Source of the DNA: Lateolabrax maculatus
Taxonomy: Eukaryota > Chordata > Actinopteri > Acropomatiformes > Lateolabracidae
Assembly: GCA_031216445.1 (NCBI GenBank)
Contig: CM062211.1
Span: forward strand, 6,047,001-6,111,000
Direction: 5' to 3'
Length of the DNA: 64,000 nucleotides
Within the stretch, counting starts at the first letter, position 1. The number at the start of each line of letters is the position of its first letter. Both the position numbers and the translations under genes were made by a program. Positions 47,666 to 62,040 of the stretch are shown piece after piece. Below the pieces are notes generated by a model that saw only the letters and a list, made by a program, of their open reading frames with translations, did not search any database and was not told the origin of the DNA.

Positions 47666-50600
47666 CAGTCTTTAAATCTAATCAATCATTGTCAGTCTAA
47701 TCAAATGAAACAACCAGACCCACGGCCACCCTGTGCTTGTCCAAGTGTGATTTGTTATTACATATATACATACATACAGCGAACACTCCTTGAGAAGATA
47801 TACTGTCAGTAATACAGCAAAAGAGCAACTGGTGCATCTGTTTTTAGCGCAACCAAAAAACTCAGGTTGTTTTTGTGAAATCAGTCAATAAAAAATGCAA
47901 CTGCGATCTGATTTCAGTTCTGACACAGTGTAAAGAAAGAGAGCTGATACAAAGAGAAGATACAATTAAAGAGATAAAGAGATACAATTGCACTGGATTA
48001 CATGCATGTATAATTGTCCTGTGAATCCCTCGTGCTAAGGTCGGCAATCTGAATCCACTAGAGAATTGGTGGACTTCTAGCCTGGGAACCATACGAATCT
48101 GCGAGCTCATGTTTCATTTGCTCTGGCAGATACGTTTGACCCCTCTCCCATTCAAACTGATTTCCTTGATGTTTTATTGGGCTAACCAATCACAAGCGTT
48201 TATCTAGTATGAGGCAGGTTCAATACGATGACTGACAAAGAAATTAAATTAATTGAAACTGAAATGTATTTCTGACAATAACCCCCTGATGGCTATAGCA
48301 TTTCTAACTCCCATCAATCATTCCTTTTGTAATGAAATGAAATATCCATGTTGAAAATAATAACCTGTACACTTTCATACACTCACAATCTCTCTTCTCA
48401 CTCTCAAATACACAACTGAGAGAAAAAAGTCTTCCGTATGTTACAGTCACTGACAATACTGGGTGGATTCTTGGTACTGCTGCACCTCACTATTTCAGCA
48501 CCAACAGCCTTTTCTGGGCATTATGGATTTCAAAACATACGTCTCATTTCAAATTTTCATTTTCATTGCTTTGAGGCCTGAAATCACAACCTTTTAATTC
48601 AAATGCTCTCTTTCTTTCCCATTTAGAAGCCAAGAAAATCAAAACTGTTACCCACTTCTGTCACAGTTCTGAATTAAAAATGGAAACCTCCCACTAAATA
48701 CACCCAGCGACTTAAAATAGATTGCTGACTCAGGGAGAAGACACACACAAAAAAACTGCTGTCTTTAGTTTGGGTGAAGCAGAAAGGAGTGGCCCAGCTA
48801 TCTGGCAGATAATTACTAGAGGGAAAAATCCCATAATGACCAGGGAAATGAGCCATAGTGCTCCTCCTCATCCTGACCAGTTAGAGACTGTAAAGGGCAA
48901 ATACGGCAATTTGAATTTTGACTGTTTAAAAGATGATTTAAAACCAGTTGTGCTCCCCTTCACTACCAAACAGCACAGAAAAAACACTTCCAATACAGTT
49001 AGTGAAGGTAATTCATCACTGTTAAGTTATCATATATGGAAAAAATAGAATTTACTTAGATATGACCCCAGTTCTATGAGTTCAGCTGACGCTGTCTTGC
49101 TATGGCTGGAAAGAGAAGTGTTTAAGATGCCCCAGAAGGGAGGGGGGGTGGTGTGTGTATCTTCTCCTCGATTTCCTGTCATGCTGTGATGCTCTGAAAG
49201 TTGGTGCTAAGCGGGGTCGGGAGTTCGAGGCACTGTGGGCCCACTTTGTCGATTTCCACTGCTCTCAAGAAAGGCAAACACGTGGCGGCTTTGTTGGGAA
49301 GGGCGGCTGCAACAGGTAAGCAGTGACTAAAAGGATGCGGAGAGAGATGAAGAAATCACTGTGGGGGAATGACATGGTGAAGCACAGAGGACTGATCCCT
49401 CACAGTTGTCATTGCCAGCGAGGATTGAGGTCTTTGCTTATGAGTCAATGTGACGCAGGCACTGCAGGGCACTAAGACGTGTGACCGCAACTTGCCGGGG
49501 TTTGAGTTCACACAGTTCTCATCTCTCACATCAGTAAATGGTAGACGGAAGGAGGGGTCGGTCCATCAGTGCAAACAGACGGAGAAAAAGTGACTTCTTG
49601 ACCAGATGAGAGATATCAAGGGCGTGAGGCCGGACAGAAATATTTCCTTCCTGGCTGTGAATTGGCTGTCTGTGTATCACTATGGTTTCTACACGTATAT
49701 ACAGAATTTTCAAAAAACAGATACAGTTGAATCCCCTGCTGCCACATGGCTGGTTATATACTCAAGAACACACATGGACAGCTGACATGCAAGTGCTTCT
49801 GTTTATACTACTTTGGGTGTGTGCAGAATCTGGCTGCATATAATTCCCTATGCAAACCGTGGTGAAAAAAATCAAAAGATTATTTTTTAATTGTTATCCA
49901 GCCGTGGGTTTTATCTTCAAAGCTGTTCTCACAGATTTCTGCTGTCTGCCTAAAAAAATTGCCTGGAGCGAAACCAACATTTAAATAGTTTCCAGACATT
50001 TTGTGCAGTTTACTAATGTTGGTTTTTGCCTGGCTCTGTCTGGGAACCGTCTCAGGCAGCGTCCAAAATTAGTACTCGCCAAATGCGAGTTCAAATCTAT
50101 ATTGCTGAATAAAATAAATCAGTTCAGTTGCTACTGTTATGCTTGATTTACTGGTAATTGAGACAGATACCACAGGGGAAAATTTTGCACTAACCACAAA
50201 GAGAGGCTGCGAGTATGTGGCCGCACGTTGCCAGAGTACATCAACCTTAAAGGAAAAATGTAAAAGTACGGCGTAAGAACGCTTAAAAGGAAATGTTGCA
50301 AGAAGTGGTGTGTCACAGATAAGGGGGTGTGGAGAGATCCGCTTCTTTCATGACAACTATGCCAATATAATGAGTTGCAGCATTTGCCGCAGGGTGCTCA
50401 CATACGACCTGCTCGTTTGTCGTCGGAACCAAGCGTCAATCTCCGCATCTGAAAAGTGAAGCTTTAAACCTGGATGGTGAATCCAATGGTGACATTTATG
50501 TTTTAAACTGTCCATGGTCTCTTTCAAATAAAATAAATAAGTGAATTAAACACACAAATGTGTGTCTAAAGCCCTTCTGGTGTCAGCGGACATGTTAAAC

Positions 50601-53600
50601 ATCTTTGCAAAATAAAACTCAGGCACTTTAGCACCTAGGGGAAACACACTCATGATGGCTAGGGTGCAGAGAGGCCTGGCTATCTTATTTTCTATCTAAA
50701 GTGTTAATGTGAGCTTAAAACTGCCACTACAGGCAGTTCTTTTCACGTGCAAAACGCGATATAGGCAAAAATATCATACCACAAAAGGTGTAAATGTAGC
50801 AAGTAGAATGAAACATCTGATGCAAAAAACAGGTGGTTTGCAGCTTTGATGATAATAAACCGAAAGGATTTCATTAGACTCAGTCTATGGTGGCATGTTG
50901 GAGCTCCTGTGAATCCTCATGTAACACATCCTGTTGGTACTCACAGTTCATCACTGATACTCATCACTGATTGGCTAATACACAAGACAGACACCTGACT
51001 AACCAATAGGCAACAAAGGAATAGATTGATAGGCTCAAGGACTGCTGTAAACATATCATAAAACTATTAATTCAACCATATTAATGTCAATGTTATTAAT
51101 AAGACATTATTGAGCCAGTCCATATTTAAAAATATACATTTTTAAACTTAAATTCCTGTCAAACAAAACCCTGATGTAAACATAATTAGAGCAGCGTCTG
51201 CTAGCAGGTACCTGAGAGTACTATCTTTTCTCACTCTTGCTCTCTCCTACCTATTCCTATTTGTTTTGTTTTTAATTCTCTTTAAACTCTTCCTCCAATG
51301 ATTTTCTTTCTCCAATAGTAAGAAAATTAAAACATAAAAGTGGACTCATCAATATTGAATCTTTTCTTCTTTTGTACTTTGACAGCCTTAAATAAAGTTG
51401 GGTTGTGCGGTGTGTAGTTCCTGAAAACATATATATTTGTTGAGTTTCAAAGTTTATTTTTGACAATCTCATCTCATGGCGAGATTGTTTTGTGAAGCAT
51501 TTTCACGACTTTTAAAGATAATTTTTTATTTTTCAAACCGTTACCCATCACTGCCAATTTGAAATTGCCAGCTGCAGCTTTAAAAAAACTCAACTATCCT
51601 TGAACAGAGAAGCGGAGTGTGTGTTTATAACCCATTATCTGACTTCCAGTCTTTTGAATAATTGTGCTCAGCTAGAGGAACATATTCAGCAAACACTCTT
51701 TGAAAGCACATAACTGTATCTCTGGTGATGATACTAACATCTCTGGAGGAAAAGAAACGTTTCTAGAGCGAAAATAATTCCCATATCCTTGCAGAGGCTG
51801 ATATCTCCATACATCCTGTTTAGATATGCAATCATGGGGAAAATGAACTCTACAGTGATTTCAACACACCCATATTAATAACTATGTGAGAGCATTTTGA
51901 GTGACAGGTCAAGAGATGAATGAGTCCCAGAAAGTCAATAAAAATGATTTTAGATGTTCACATGTACTGTGTGTTTATTTCTTATGAACTTATTTGGTAA
52001 CAGACAGGTTCTTGAGACCCTCTTGATGAAATTTCCCATTATAAGGCAGAGCAGGGGAAAAACAGAAAGGAAAGCATCAGAGCTTCATAGCTGAGGAAAT
52101 GAAAGGCCTACAGAGAGGGGTAACGTTCCCTCTGTAAACAGGTCGAATCTCCAAGGCTCTTCTCTCCACTTCAACCCAATCTCTTACAAACAGCACATAC
52201 TTCTCCTGAGTGTGCTGGCGATACACTGACAATCTGTTTAAGTTGAACTTGAAGAGTTTATTTCAAAGTGCTATACAGTACATCCACTTTAGCCCCAAGT
52301 TCATCACCCAGTGTTTTTTAAATGTTATGTTAAATGTTATGGAGTATCCAGTCTGTGAAGGTGTTCACATTTCATATCAACATTTCTAAACAATAACTGT
52401 CATATTTAGAAAATGAAAAATACAGTTTTGTAAAGCTTTTACATACAAATCAATGAACTCATGAATGATCCACTAATTTTAAAAGTGACCATTATTTCAG
52501 TGAATCAATTTCAACAACAGTGAATCATCAACAGCACTTAAAGATTCAAACATGGTACTTTTTTGTGGTCGTAACTTTTTTTTTATTACAATTTCTCCCC
52601 CCTTTCGCAGCAGGGCTAAACTAGAGCTTAACACTTTGGTCTTATGAGCAACACATCCTAACAATCATTTCAGTCATGATCCCCAGAGGATGATTCATTA
52701 ACTGCTTTGTTTTACAGATCTGAATTTTTTTTAAAAAGACTAATGATTATGAGATTTGTTACTAATTATAAAGTAAATAGGAATTTCTTTGAAAGAGAAG
52801 CTCCATTTAAACCAATGTAAGCATTAATTTATTAATGGAAACTTTATACTTCATATGTGTTGAATTGCTTGATTTGTAGATAAACTTCCACATATTTGCA
52901 TGTTCAGCTGACTGAGTATCCAGCTCAGTATCAACTGAAGACTGTCTCTATTTTCCCTAAAATCAGTACCAAATTAATATTTTCTTTCTTTCAGAAAACA
53001 TTCTGATGATTAGGAAATTAATTAGAAACCATAGACCTATAAAAAAGGGTTACTTATTATTCCCCGGACCTTTTCTGTTGGGCCAACCAGGGGCGTTGGC
53101 TGGACTGTTAACCATCTGGGGCTGAGCCCAGATTCTTCTCCATCAAAAAAAAAACTTTTGAAATGGACTTCTAAATAGACTGTTCACAAGCATTTTTTCC
53201 TTGCATGCGAGGGCTACACTTTGCTTGAAACTTAAAACGTAGCTCAGCTAGTAGCCTTATGTTTTGTTTAATGGAAGCTGTGGTAACTTAGCTGTCAATG
53301 TATTCATGATCAGTAAAAAAAAGTTGGTTTCGTCAAAAAACGTATTACTGTTCACTATCACTGTTCAATGGCATAGGTTTCATTTAAAAATGGGGGGACA
53401 CAGGAAATGTTGAGGGTCAAACACTTGACTTCCTGCATTCTGGTGAATTGTTATACATAAAACCTTTGGGCTGACGCGCCTGGTCCACCGAAAGCTAGAA
53501 ATGTTACTTGTCTTGTACATAATAAATATCCACATTTAATAGGAATATTGCCTTGACACCAGATGTATCCAAATAACTGTTATTTATATCTATATAATAA

Positions 53601-54313
53601 ACAACTTAAAGGAAATTTTTTGAGCGTGTTCCTGCTCCCAAGTGGATAAAGCCTTGATTTTAAAGGAATAGAGTTTTTTTTTTTTTTTTTAAACATGCTT
53701 ATTTGCTTTCTTGCAGAGGATTAGCATGTATGAACTAAATATAATCTAGAGCCAGCAGACTCCAGTATAGGAGGTATAGATCTTCTCACTATTGGCAAAG
53801 GAGGGAATTAAAATATTTCTCAAAATGTGGAACTGTTCTTTTCATGAAGCCATGACTTATGATGATGTACTGTAAAGTTATTGAATGATGGCTTCAATGG
53901 ACTTTCACCGAGGTGAATATATAATAAAATGGTGTGTACAGAATGCAACCCATTTATGGTCTGAAATGTCAAACACTGCAGTATACAAGCCATTTGGCCT
54001 TATATTCAGAGAGGCAGCCAGAAGATATGCTGCAAGGTATTTCACATGATAAACACAACATGTGTGCTGTGGAGAGTGCTGTCACTGTGCTGTTTTCTTT
54101 AAAAAAAGAAATTATTGTTTTTTTTACCCATGGTGGCATCTGGCCATGCAGATAGTTTTGGATTCGTGTGCTGACGTTTTGAGAGATCCGTCTTTGAGAT
54201 TTCTGCTGTCAACCCAGTACCATGGAAATGAATGGAACTCATATAAACAAATAAACCGAAGCTACAGTATGTATGTCTAAATACTAGGAGCATGTGAGAG
54301 AATAGTTTTATTT

Positions 54314-54338
54314 TGTGTGTGTGTGTGTGTGTGTGTGT
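54314..54338. repeat. (GT)n microsatellite
   Basis: Pure GT repeat of about 25 bp. Confidence 0.95.
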
Positions 54339-54529
54339 TTCTGTGTATGAGCGTGTGATTTGGGTGAACTCACCCTTTAAACTGGCCCTTCTTTTTCCAC
54401 CCCCCTTTTTCTCTAATAGCTCTTTGCTTAATACCTTTGTATGAACCTTGGCCTGCATTAAATCTTGGCCCAACATCCTGTTGAAACAGGAGATACATCA
54501 CATTAAAGATGTATGATGTGAATTTAACT

Positions 54530-54628
54530 TGTGGCTCAGGAGGTACAGTGGGTCGTCCTCTGATCGCAGGTCAGATCCCCGGCTCCTCCCGTCCACATGG
54601 CGAAGTGTCCTTGGGCAAGACACTGAAC

Positions 54629-54703
<75 letters not shown>
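54530..54703 (+). repeat. tRNA-derived SINE-like unit with (TG)n(GA)n tail
   Basis: TGGCTCAGGAGG (54532-54543) resembles a Pol III A box, and GGTCAGATCCC (about 54569-54579) a degraded B box (about 8 of 11). Then comes CGAAGTGTCCTTGGGCAAGA, a block typical of fish tRNA-SINEs. The unit runs straight into a 73-bp (GT)n(GA)n microsatellite (54631-54703). Confidence 0.7.
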
Positions 54704-54704
<1 letters not shown>

Positions 54705-54980
54705 CCTGTACTTTACTATTTGTCATTTTTATTCTCTTTATCTCAACATAAACATGTAAACATGTAAACAGACAGCAGTAGCAATACAATGAACTGAACC
54801 AGAGTAGAGGATTTCCATCTCTCCGTTTCTCTCTTTATCCTGCGCTCTGTGAAGCGTTGCAGTTGCCATGACAACCAAGGCCTTTTCCTTGTTTTAAAGA
54901 CACTCACTATGGTGACCAAGGCGTTGTTGTACTGTAGGCAGGTCTAAGAGGGGGAAAAGAGGGTTTTTCACACACCTACA

Positions 54981-54981
<1 letters not shown>

Positions 54982-55012
<31 letters not shown>
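54982..55012. repeat. (CA)n microsatellite
   Basis: CA repeat of about 30 bp. Confidence 0.95.
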
Positions 55013-55014
<2 letters not shown>

Positions 55015-55844
55015 CACACATACCTGCTGTGCTAATACAGCACACTTACAGGTACATGCACACAAACCCACCCACACTTGTGTGCACACGCGCTGGTTAA
55101 ATGATGTGATGAAACCTCTGATGCATGCTGAGACCTTCGGGGTCTGACATATAGCTGAATAACAAAAAAAAGGTTAAATATAGAAGTGACATTCCACTGT
55201 TTAAAATCAATGCTCCCTCTCCTGAGGGCTGTTTAGTTACTCACTTCCACCTGCCTGCAGCATGGAGATGACACATCAGCTTCTGAAGAATTAATGTGAT
55301 TCATAGTCCTCCGAGGGAACTACAACATTGTAAAAAAAAATGGTAGAACCTTTCATAAAATCTAGAAATCTGTCTGATATCAACTCTGTTCTTCTGAGAC
55401 TCCTGTAGTACTACACTACCAGCTATCCACACAATGGCATTGTTTTTGTGATAACCTGCGACCCTCAGAGCAGCCTCGTACCTACAGCTGCATTACAGTA
55501 GTGCCAGTGTCTCAAAGTACAGCCTTGAGTGTGCTGTTGTGTTCGACAACGTTTCATTCTATTTAATAATAAATTATGTGGTATTTTGGTTTTCCACTTG
55601 GAAAAAAATATAGTTTCTTGTTGCTAAGCAACATCCTGTTGCATCCTTCCGGTTCGCATTTACCTGGACAAGTTCATCCATGTCCATTTATACTGCTTGA
55701 TTAAAGCTGCTTGAATGTATTTTTGTCAGTGGGGGGCAGAAGAACACCCTGACATACTGTATCGTTGCCTTATAAAGTTACGTATTACCAAACAATGCTT
55801 TTTACATTCAGCAGACACAAAGCTACAACAGCATTAATTTTGGG

Positions 55845-56130
55845 TTATGTGTGTGTCCACTTGATGAATGTAAGTCTATTATTTACTTTTTGGTTTAGTC
55901 TCCACCAACTCTTGAGAAACATATTTGGGCCTTTAACTTAATGGATATTTGACTTCCTTCACCGGCTAGTTAATGACTTTGTCTGTGTGCCGAGAGATGC
56001 TTAAACCCTCCGTAGAACTGAGGGGAACAGCAGAGTCGGGTGACACATTTCTGTGGGTTTGTCACTACGACTGTCACTTTACATACATCATTTGGTCCAT
56101 TGTTAATATATATATAAATTTGTGAGTATA
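55845..56130 (-). repeat. Dispersed repeat family 1, copy 5 (reverse orientation)
   Basis: Minus-strand reading gives AGTTGGTGGAGACTAAACC and the tandem blocks before it in the same order as the plus copies, for example CCCCTCAGTTCTACGGAGGG and TTGTTAATA-type start sequence. Confidence 0.65.
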
Positions 56131-58009
56131 TAAAACTGTTTAACAAAGTCACATAAACTCTGTGGTCACATGTAACATGTAAGTTTTTGCTGAAAACATC
56201 AGGCAGATTAGAGTTAAAAGATTATGTCCATAGTTGAAAGGTAGAAGGAGGATAGATAGGAAGAGGGATAAGTTTTGTTTGGGAGGACAACGCCCCCTTC
56301 TGGTTTAATTAATTCACAATAGGAGTGTGTAGCAACCCTCTATACTTGTGATTTCTATGCACATAACATAACTTTCAAGGTGGGGCAAGAAAAATAAACA
56401 CTTTTTTTACAGCAAATATATACAGTACAAAACAGTGTTGTGGAGATGGACCATCAGTGGGCCGTCGTGGCGACTGCAGGCAGGCAGGGACCTGCGGCAG
56501 ATTAGAGATTTGACATTCCACTTTAAGAAAGCAAGAAATCACACTGGCAGCAGATTACCATCAGGCAGCCAGGAACCTGGTATGCAACACGTGTTGCAGA
56601 CTGGGAAACAAATGTGAAGCACAAGGACAAACTTCATGGTTTAAAGTGTCGTAGAGGGCGAGAGGTTGACTGATCTGGGGTCGACGAGGGTTTAATCACT
56701 TTTTAAGGATAACAGAAATACACACTGTATGAGGTGAATTCTTAGTGAACATAGTAGTTATTTGCATTGAACTGATATATGTTGAGGATCATTTCCAGGA
56801 GAAGGTTAATGTTATGTAATACTGTATTTTAGCTCTACATTGCTGGGTAAATCGCCTGCTGTTGAATGTAGTCAGGGTGGTCTGCAGTCACTGCACAGGT
56901 TTAGTCTCAACAAAACAGTCCTTCATTCAACTTGTCATCACTTTTCTTAGCAAGATTTGTTAGAGGCCAGCTGGAAGAACAACAAATGGTATTATAAGGA
57001 ATGATGCAAACATGAGAGAGAAGCTTTAATTCACTGACTTGTTTAGAATTTTAACCACTTAACTTCAGATAAACAGGAACATTACAAGGCTGCTGGATGC
57101 AGTTCTTTTCTTTTCTTTGTACACAATCATCCAACAATATCACAAAATTATGTTAATATTGTATTAATAACTATCATAAGTATTTAAACATATGCATTTA
57201 TTGTTCAAGGGAGATTTGGCTGGATGTGTTTAAGATAAGGAGCAGAAATGTGCCGATGCTCACCAAATTAGAATTGTGGGCCTATTGTGGAGTATTTGTG
57301 GAATAAGTTGATTTAATGACATTTTTTTAAGTTAAGTGCTTTGTATTTATCAGTAGTGGGATGTTACATACACCTACATCATTAGGTTTTGTTTTTAATT
57401 GTCTTTAATTATTGATATAGGAATCCAGATACAATTCTGTTACAGCCATTTGTCTTTATAGTCATATATTCTTTATTGTTCATGCAGTGTTTTGTTTATT
57501 TTCTGCATTATTTCTATTTCAGGACCACACACAAGTGTACCGTCTAGAATAATAGTACTCAGAAAATAAAGATTCATTGATGGACTTTGTGACATTGATG
57601 GTTTGTGTCCATTCTTACCGATACCCCACAGCAATCATAATCTATCTAAGCAGCTCCTCTCAATACATCAGCATAGAGGATGAATCCTGTGTTGGTTGAA
57701 AAGTGCATACTGTTACTGTGTTAAATCTCTTATTTTAAGAACTTTGATTTCCTGACCCTTTTGGCCAATACTGATGTTTTCTCAATATTCTAATACCACG
57801 TACTTTCTCCACACTTTGCGTTTTAATTCAATTAAATAATTTACAGTACCCAATCTTCTTTTTGAATAACTTATCATGTAAAGATTCCCTGCCATCAAAT
57901 AATGTAGCTGTAGGAAAAGTCCCATCAGTCTGTTTTTATGGTCCTTGATGGTTTTAAATGCAGCTACACACAACACATTATCCTATCTCTGGCACAAAAA
58001 TTGTAAACT

Positions 58010-58560
58010 TTAAGCGGCACTAATCAATATTTTTATGATAACAACGGATCAAATGGTGTGTAACGTGAAAGGTGTCGATCATAGTGACAAACCCACAGCA
58101 AACTATCACCTGACTCTGCAGTTCCTGTCAACTCAGTGGAAAGTTTTACCATCTTTCATCTCATTGTTTTGGTTTTATAGCCGACAACTTTACTGTTTTG
58201 GTTTACGCTGCTCTCATCAACCTTGTTTCCAGCAGCGAGCCACTGTTTTCAGGAAAAAAGTACTGATAAACCCGCTGTACACTACCTGACCAGCACCAAA
58301 TGACAGACAGACAAAGTTTACGATGAGCTGGTGAACATAGTGGAACATTTAGCGGCTAAAGGGCCAGATATTTCCCTCAGGACTTGGTGGAGACCAAAAC
58401 AGAGCTACGAGGAAAGGAACTATTGGACTGTCGTTTGGCAGGTGGCCAGAAACACGACACAATTAATATTACTCCATAACGGCTGGACGTGTAAATTAGC
58501 AAATGTTTGCTAACATATTCACCGTCAATAAAGTTTAAAGCTGCAATTAATAATCAATGA
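58010..58560 (+). repeat. Dispersed repeat family 1, copy 6 (most complete)
   Basis: About 550 bp. It starts TTTAAGCGGCACTAATCAAT and ends TTTAAAGCTGCAATTAATAA, so the two ends are similar in direct rather than inverted orientation. All blocks shared with the other copies are present in order. No convincing protein. Confidence 0.75.
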
Positions 58561-61500
58561 TTGCTACTTAATCCTGATAAGTCCTGTTGTGTCATTTTAA
58601 AATGGTTTTAGTGATATTGAAAGCTGGCAAAAATAATCATCCATGAATACACTTCCAAACTTGAATATTTTTTCCTTAAAGTGGTGCAAACTATTTTGGA
58701 TATAACAGTGAACATTTTCAGTTTGACAGGCACATTGAAGGAGTCTCACAAATATCTGCGTGATGATGCTATTAAAGCGTTGCTTAAAAGTAATAATGAT
58801 GTGTGTGCGTGTGTGCAGTGAATTAATGTGTTTTATATTACCTCTGTAACATTAGTGCCTAACACAATTCATTTGAAAGCTTGACGTAAAGTGGGCAGCG
58901 GATGAAAGGCAGCACTGGAGTCCAGCAGGTTTCCCTCTCTGTGGCCTTGTGTTGTCAGTCAGCTTTTAACACCCCGAGCTTCATGCCAAGAGGAATAAAA
59001 CACGGGAGTAATCCAAGATGAAGGGATTTGGGGATTATCAACACATATTCTGAAAGTTGCGTGTTTCAAACAAGACTTTTTAAAATTAGTGTAAGAGCCA
59101 GGACTTCTGCTATAGTGACCATAAATGGAGAAAAATAGTAAACCCCTCTCATGTGGAGCTCTGCACATGACGGATAGAAACTGGAATGCAGAACCACAGG
59201 TATAATAAAAGTTACCTTTAATAACAGAAATCTTGATTTTCAGACAAAAAAACAAAACTACAGAAAGCAAAATAATCTTTATACTAATAAATTACAGAAA
59301 CACATGAAATGCATCACACTTCTCACAAATAAGTAGCCAGACATTAAGATCACATAACGACCAAATTTACACACCTGAGGCACACAAGAGGAGTTGGTTT
59401 TCATGCCACATTTACACCAATATACAGAACGTTAATACACTTAGAATACCATACAGTACCATCCACCATTCAGCAGAGAGGAAGGGACACAGTGGACTGA
59501 AAGATTGGCAAATAAACCCGTGCAATGACATTATATCTCTCATTTACAACGTTACATTTAAAGTGGACTTGATTTTCCTTGCGGTAGTAGCTCTACTTAA
59601 TGGCAAGTCTCTGTGGCTGCATATTCAATATTCAGTGTTAGGCTATGTATCAGTTCAACACACCTAAACTTGAGCCTATGACTCAACCATGTCATGACTG
59701 AAATTAAAAGAAATGTTAAACATAGCAGAGTATTGCCGTTTCTCCAAATTATGTGTCATGTTTAACTGAAATCACGCGATAAAAGATGGGGTGAGTTGAC
59801 TGTCTCACACACACTGCACACACTGTTAGAAAACATGGGTGAAGCATCTATGACATCAACAACAGGTTTTTACAGATATGTTTGGAAGGTAGGAGTATTC
59901 GGTGAGGAAGCCTGAGTGGAGCTGCGGCTGTGATAGGCTGAGACAGCTGTCAATCTAGAGAAACACCTTAAAAGATACCTTTCTTAAAGCTTTGTTACCT
60001 TCTTCATGGGAAAATTCCTTTCAAACGTGTTCCTCACATGTCCACTACATGCTTGCACCAAAAAAGAAAAAAAAAAGTAGTGGTACCAGGGCCGGATTAT
60101 GTAACTAGAGGGCCCCGGGTCAGAAATTAGCTGTGGGCCCTAGTTGGCCCTCCTCTCTGTGTATATATTTATTTTGCTGCGTTTAAGTACCCATCAGGTA
60201 CAGCGTACACTACAGGCTACGAATGGCAGCTTCGTTATACACAGTTCCATTAAGTGGATACTAAGACTTAAAAAGCCTCCTATGCATGGATGCTGCATGG
60301 AAATCTAGACTCTCAAGTCGATGTCAGAGACACTACAACGTTGTTTTGATACAGTCAATGTATCAAACTAATCCCTTCAAACTGTGGGAGCAATTTCCTC
60401 TCCCGTTTTGGGCACTAACACGCTTTCAATGATGATCTGAAACACGGCTCATTTCACTAAATCTTTTCCAATACTACCATTCTATAGTCAGTTTCTGCAG
60501 AGCACTGCTGAACTTGAGGTAGTAAACTTTGCAGGTCAGTTTGAACTGAGTCCAATCCGAAATATCAGGTGTGTTAAGCTACAGCAGCTAAATGAGAGAA
60601 CATCTGGCCATAGATAATAAAAAACCTGGTGAGAAACTAAAATCCTTTGACATCTGGTCATTGGTTGGAATCTGACCCAATAGATGGGTATATGTATGGC
60701 TGAATGGCTATGTACGGATCCTATGCTGCATTTTTAAACCCAAATTGCGGTACAACTGAGAAAAGTGACATCAAAGTTCATCAAAGTTTATCAGTTTGGT
60801 CAGTGCTACTACTTCCAAAAAACAGTAATTGCTGTGAATCCTCTGCATTAGGCCTCCCAAACTCTTTAAAGTTAACGGACACAGTGATTTAAGTTAATAT
60901 GTCAGTTTATCAGTGACATCACAGCCATTATTGCGTGGCACATAAGGGATAGTAAATCCTCATGGTTTGGTTATGGCTTATCACACTGCAGTATTATATA
61001 CTAAGTGGTAGGCTTATTTACATTAAAGACAAAACAATATGATTTTATCTTTCAAGGAGTCTCACAATGAAATGCTAATTTGGTCCATTTTGACACAGTG
61101 CCAAAAAATGCATGAAACGCCTGCTAAAGTGCTCAATGACAAGACACTGCATTAACTCAGAGATAAAGATATTTTGCTTTTACAAACAATCCTCGGGGGC
61201 AGAATTATTATAGTCGACGACTGGTTGGAGCAAGCAAAAGAATCACAGTGTTGGCAAACCTAAATGGCAACAAAGGAAGATATCACTGGCACAGACATCC
61301 TGATGTTGGAAGGTGAGCCGTCTAATTGACCGTTCAGTGAACTGCTCCCCCGACAGCGTTTGTCCAATTGCAGCTTTGAGAAGAGAAGAGCGCCAATCCG
61401 TATATAAAGTGTTCGTATATAAAGAGTCTTTTTTTAACATGTAGCTTAAAAAAAAAAACACTTGCACACATCCACTTTGTTGTTTGGATGGGGAAGATGT

Positions 61501-61982
61501 ATATCATGTATGTAGCCAGCAAGTGCATACAGTATTTAAGACCCTTTTACAGCCTTCCTGTTTAACTAGACTAACAACTGTGATTCTGTGGCTCCACCTC
61601 CTAATGATAAAACCAACCAATCACGTTATCCCCCCCCCCCCAGAGCAACTGTTTGTAGAAGTGAAACTATGATCCTGATTGTTGGTAATGAGCACTGTAG
61701 CGTGTTTTTACCACTAACAGTGGTAGTTTTTTCAGTGAGACTGGCTTGGTAAAAAAATAACAGCTTCTCTTAAATTGTTAGGCTTCAAAGTTTAAAACAA
61801 AAATGGTGTAATATATATTATCAACATAATTATTGCAAAAATGGGCAGTTTTTTTGTGGTAGTATCATTATTAATCATAATGGCAAATTTACAACTTTAC
61901 ACACACATACACACTCACTCACATCACTATACATTTTATACAGCTTCATGCATTGGAATAAATATTACTTTAAAATGGGTGA

Positions 61983-61983
<1 letters not shown>

Positions 61984-62020
<37 letters not shown>

Positions 62021-62040
62021 CATATTATTCTTATTATTAT
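61984..62040. repeat. (ATT)n microsatellite
   Basis: TTA/ATT repeat of about 57 bp with small interruptions near the 3' end. Confidence 0.95.

Noticed and set aside
48722..49048. 108-codon open frame downstream of rerg
   Set aside because: No domain, no Kozak or splice support, and AT-rich intergenic context.
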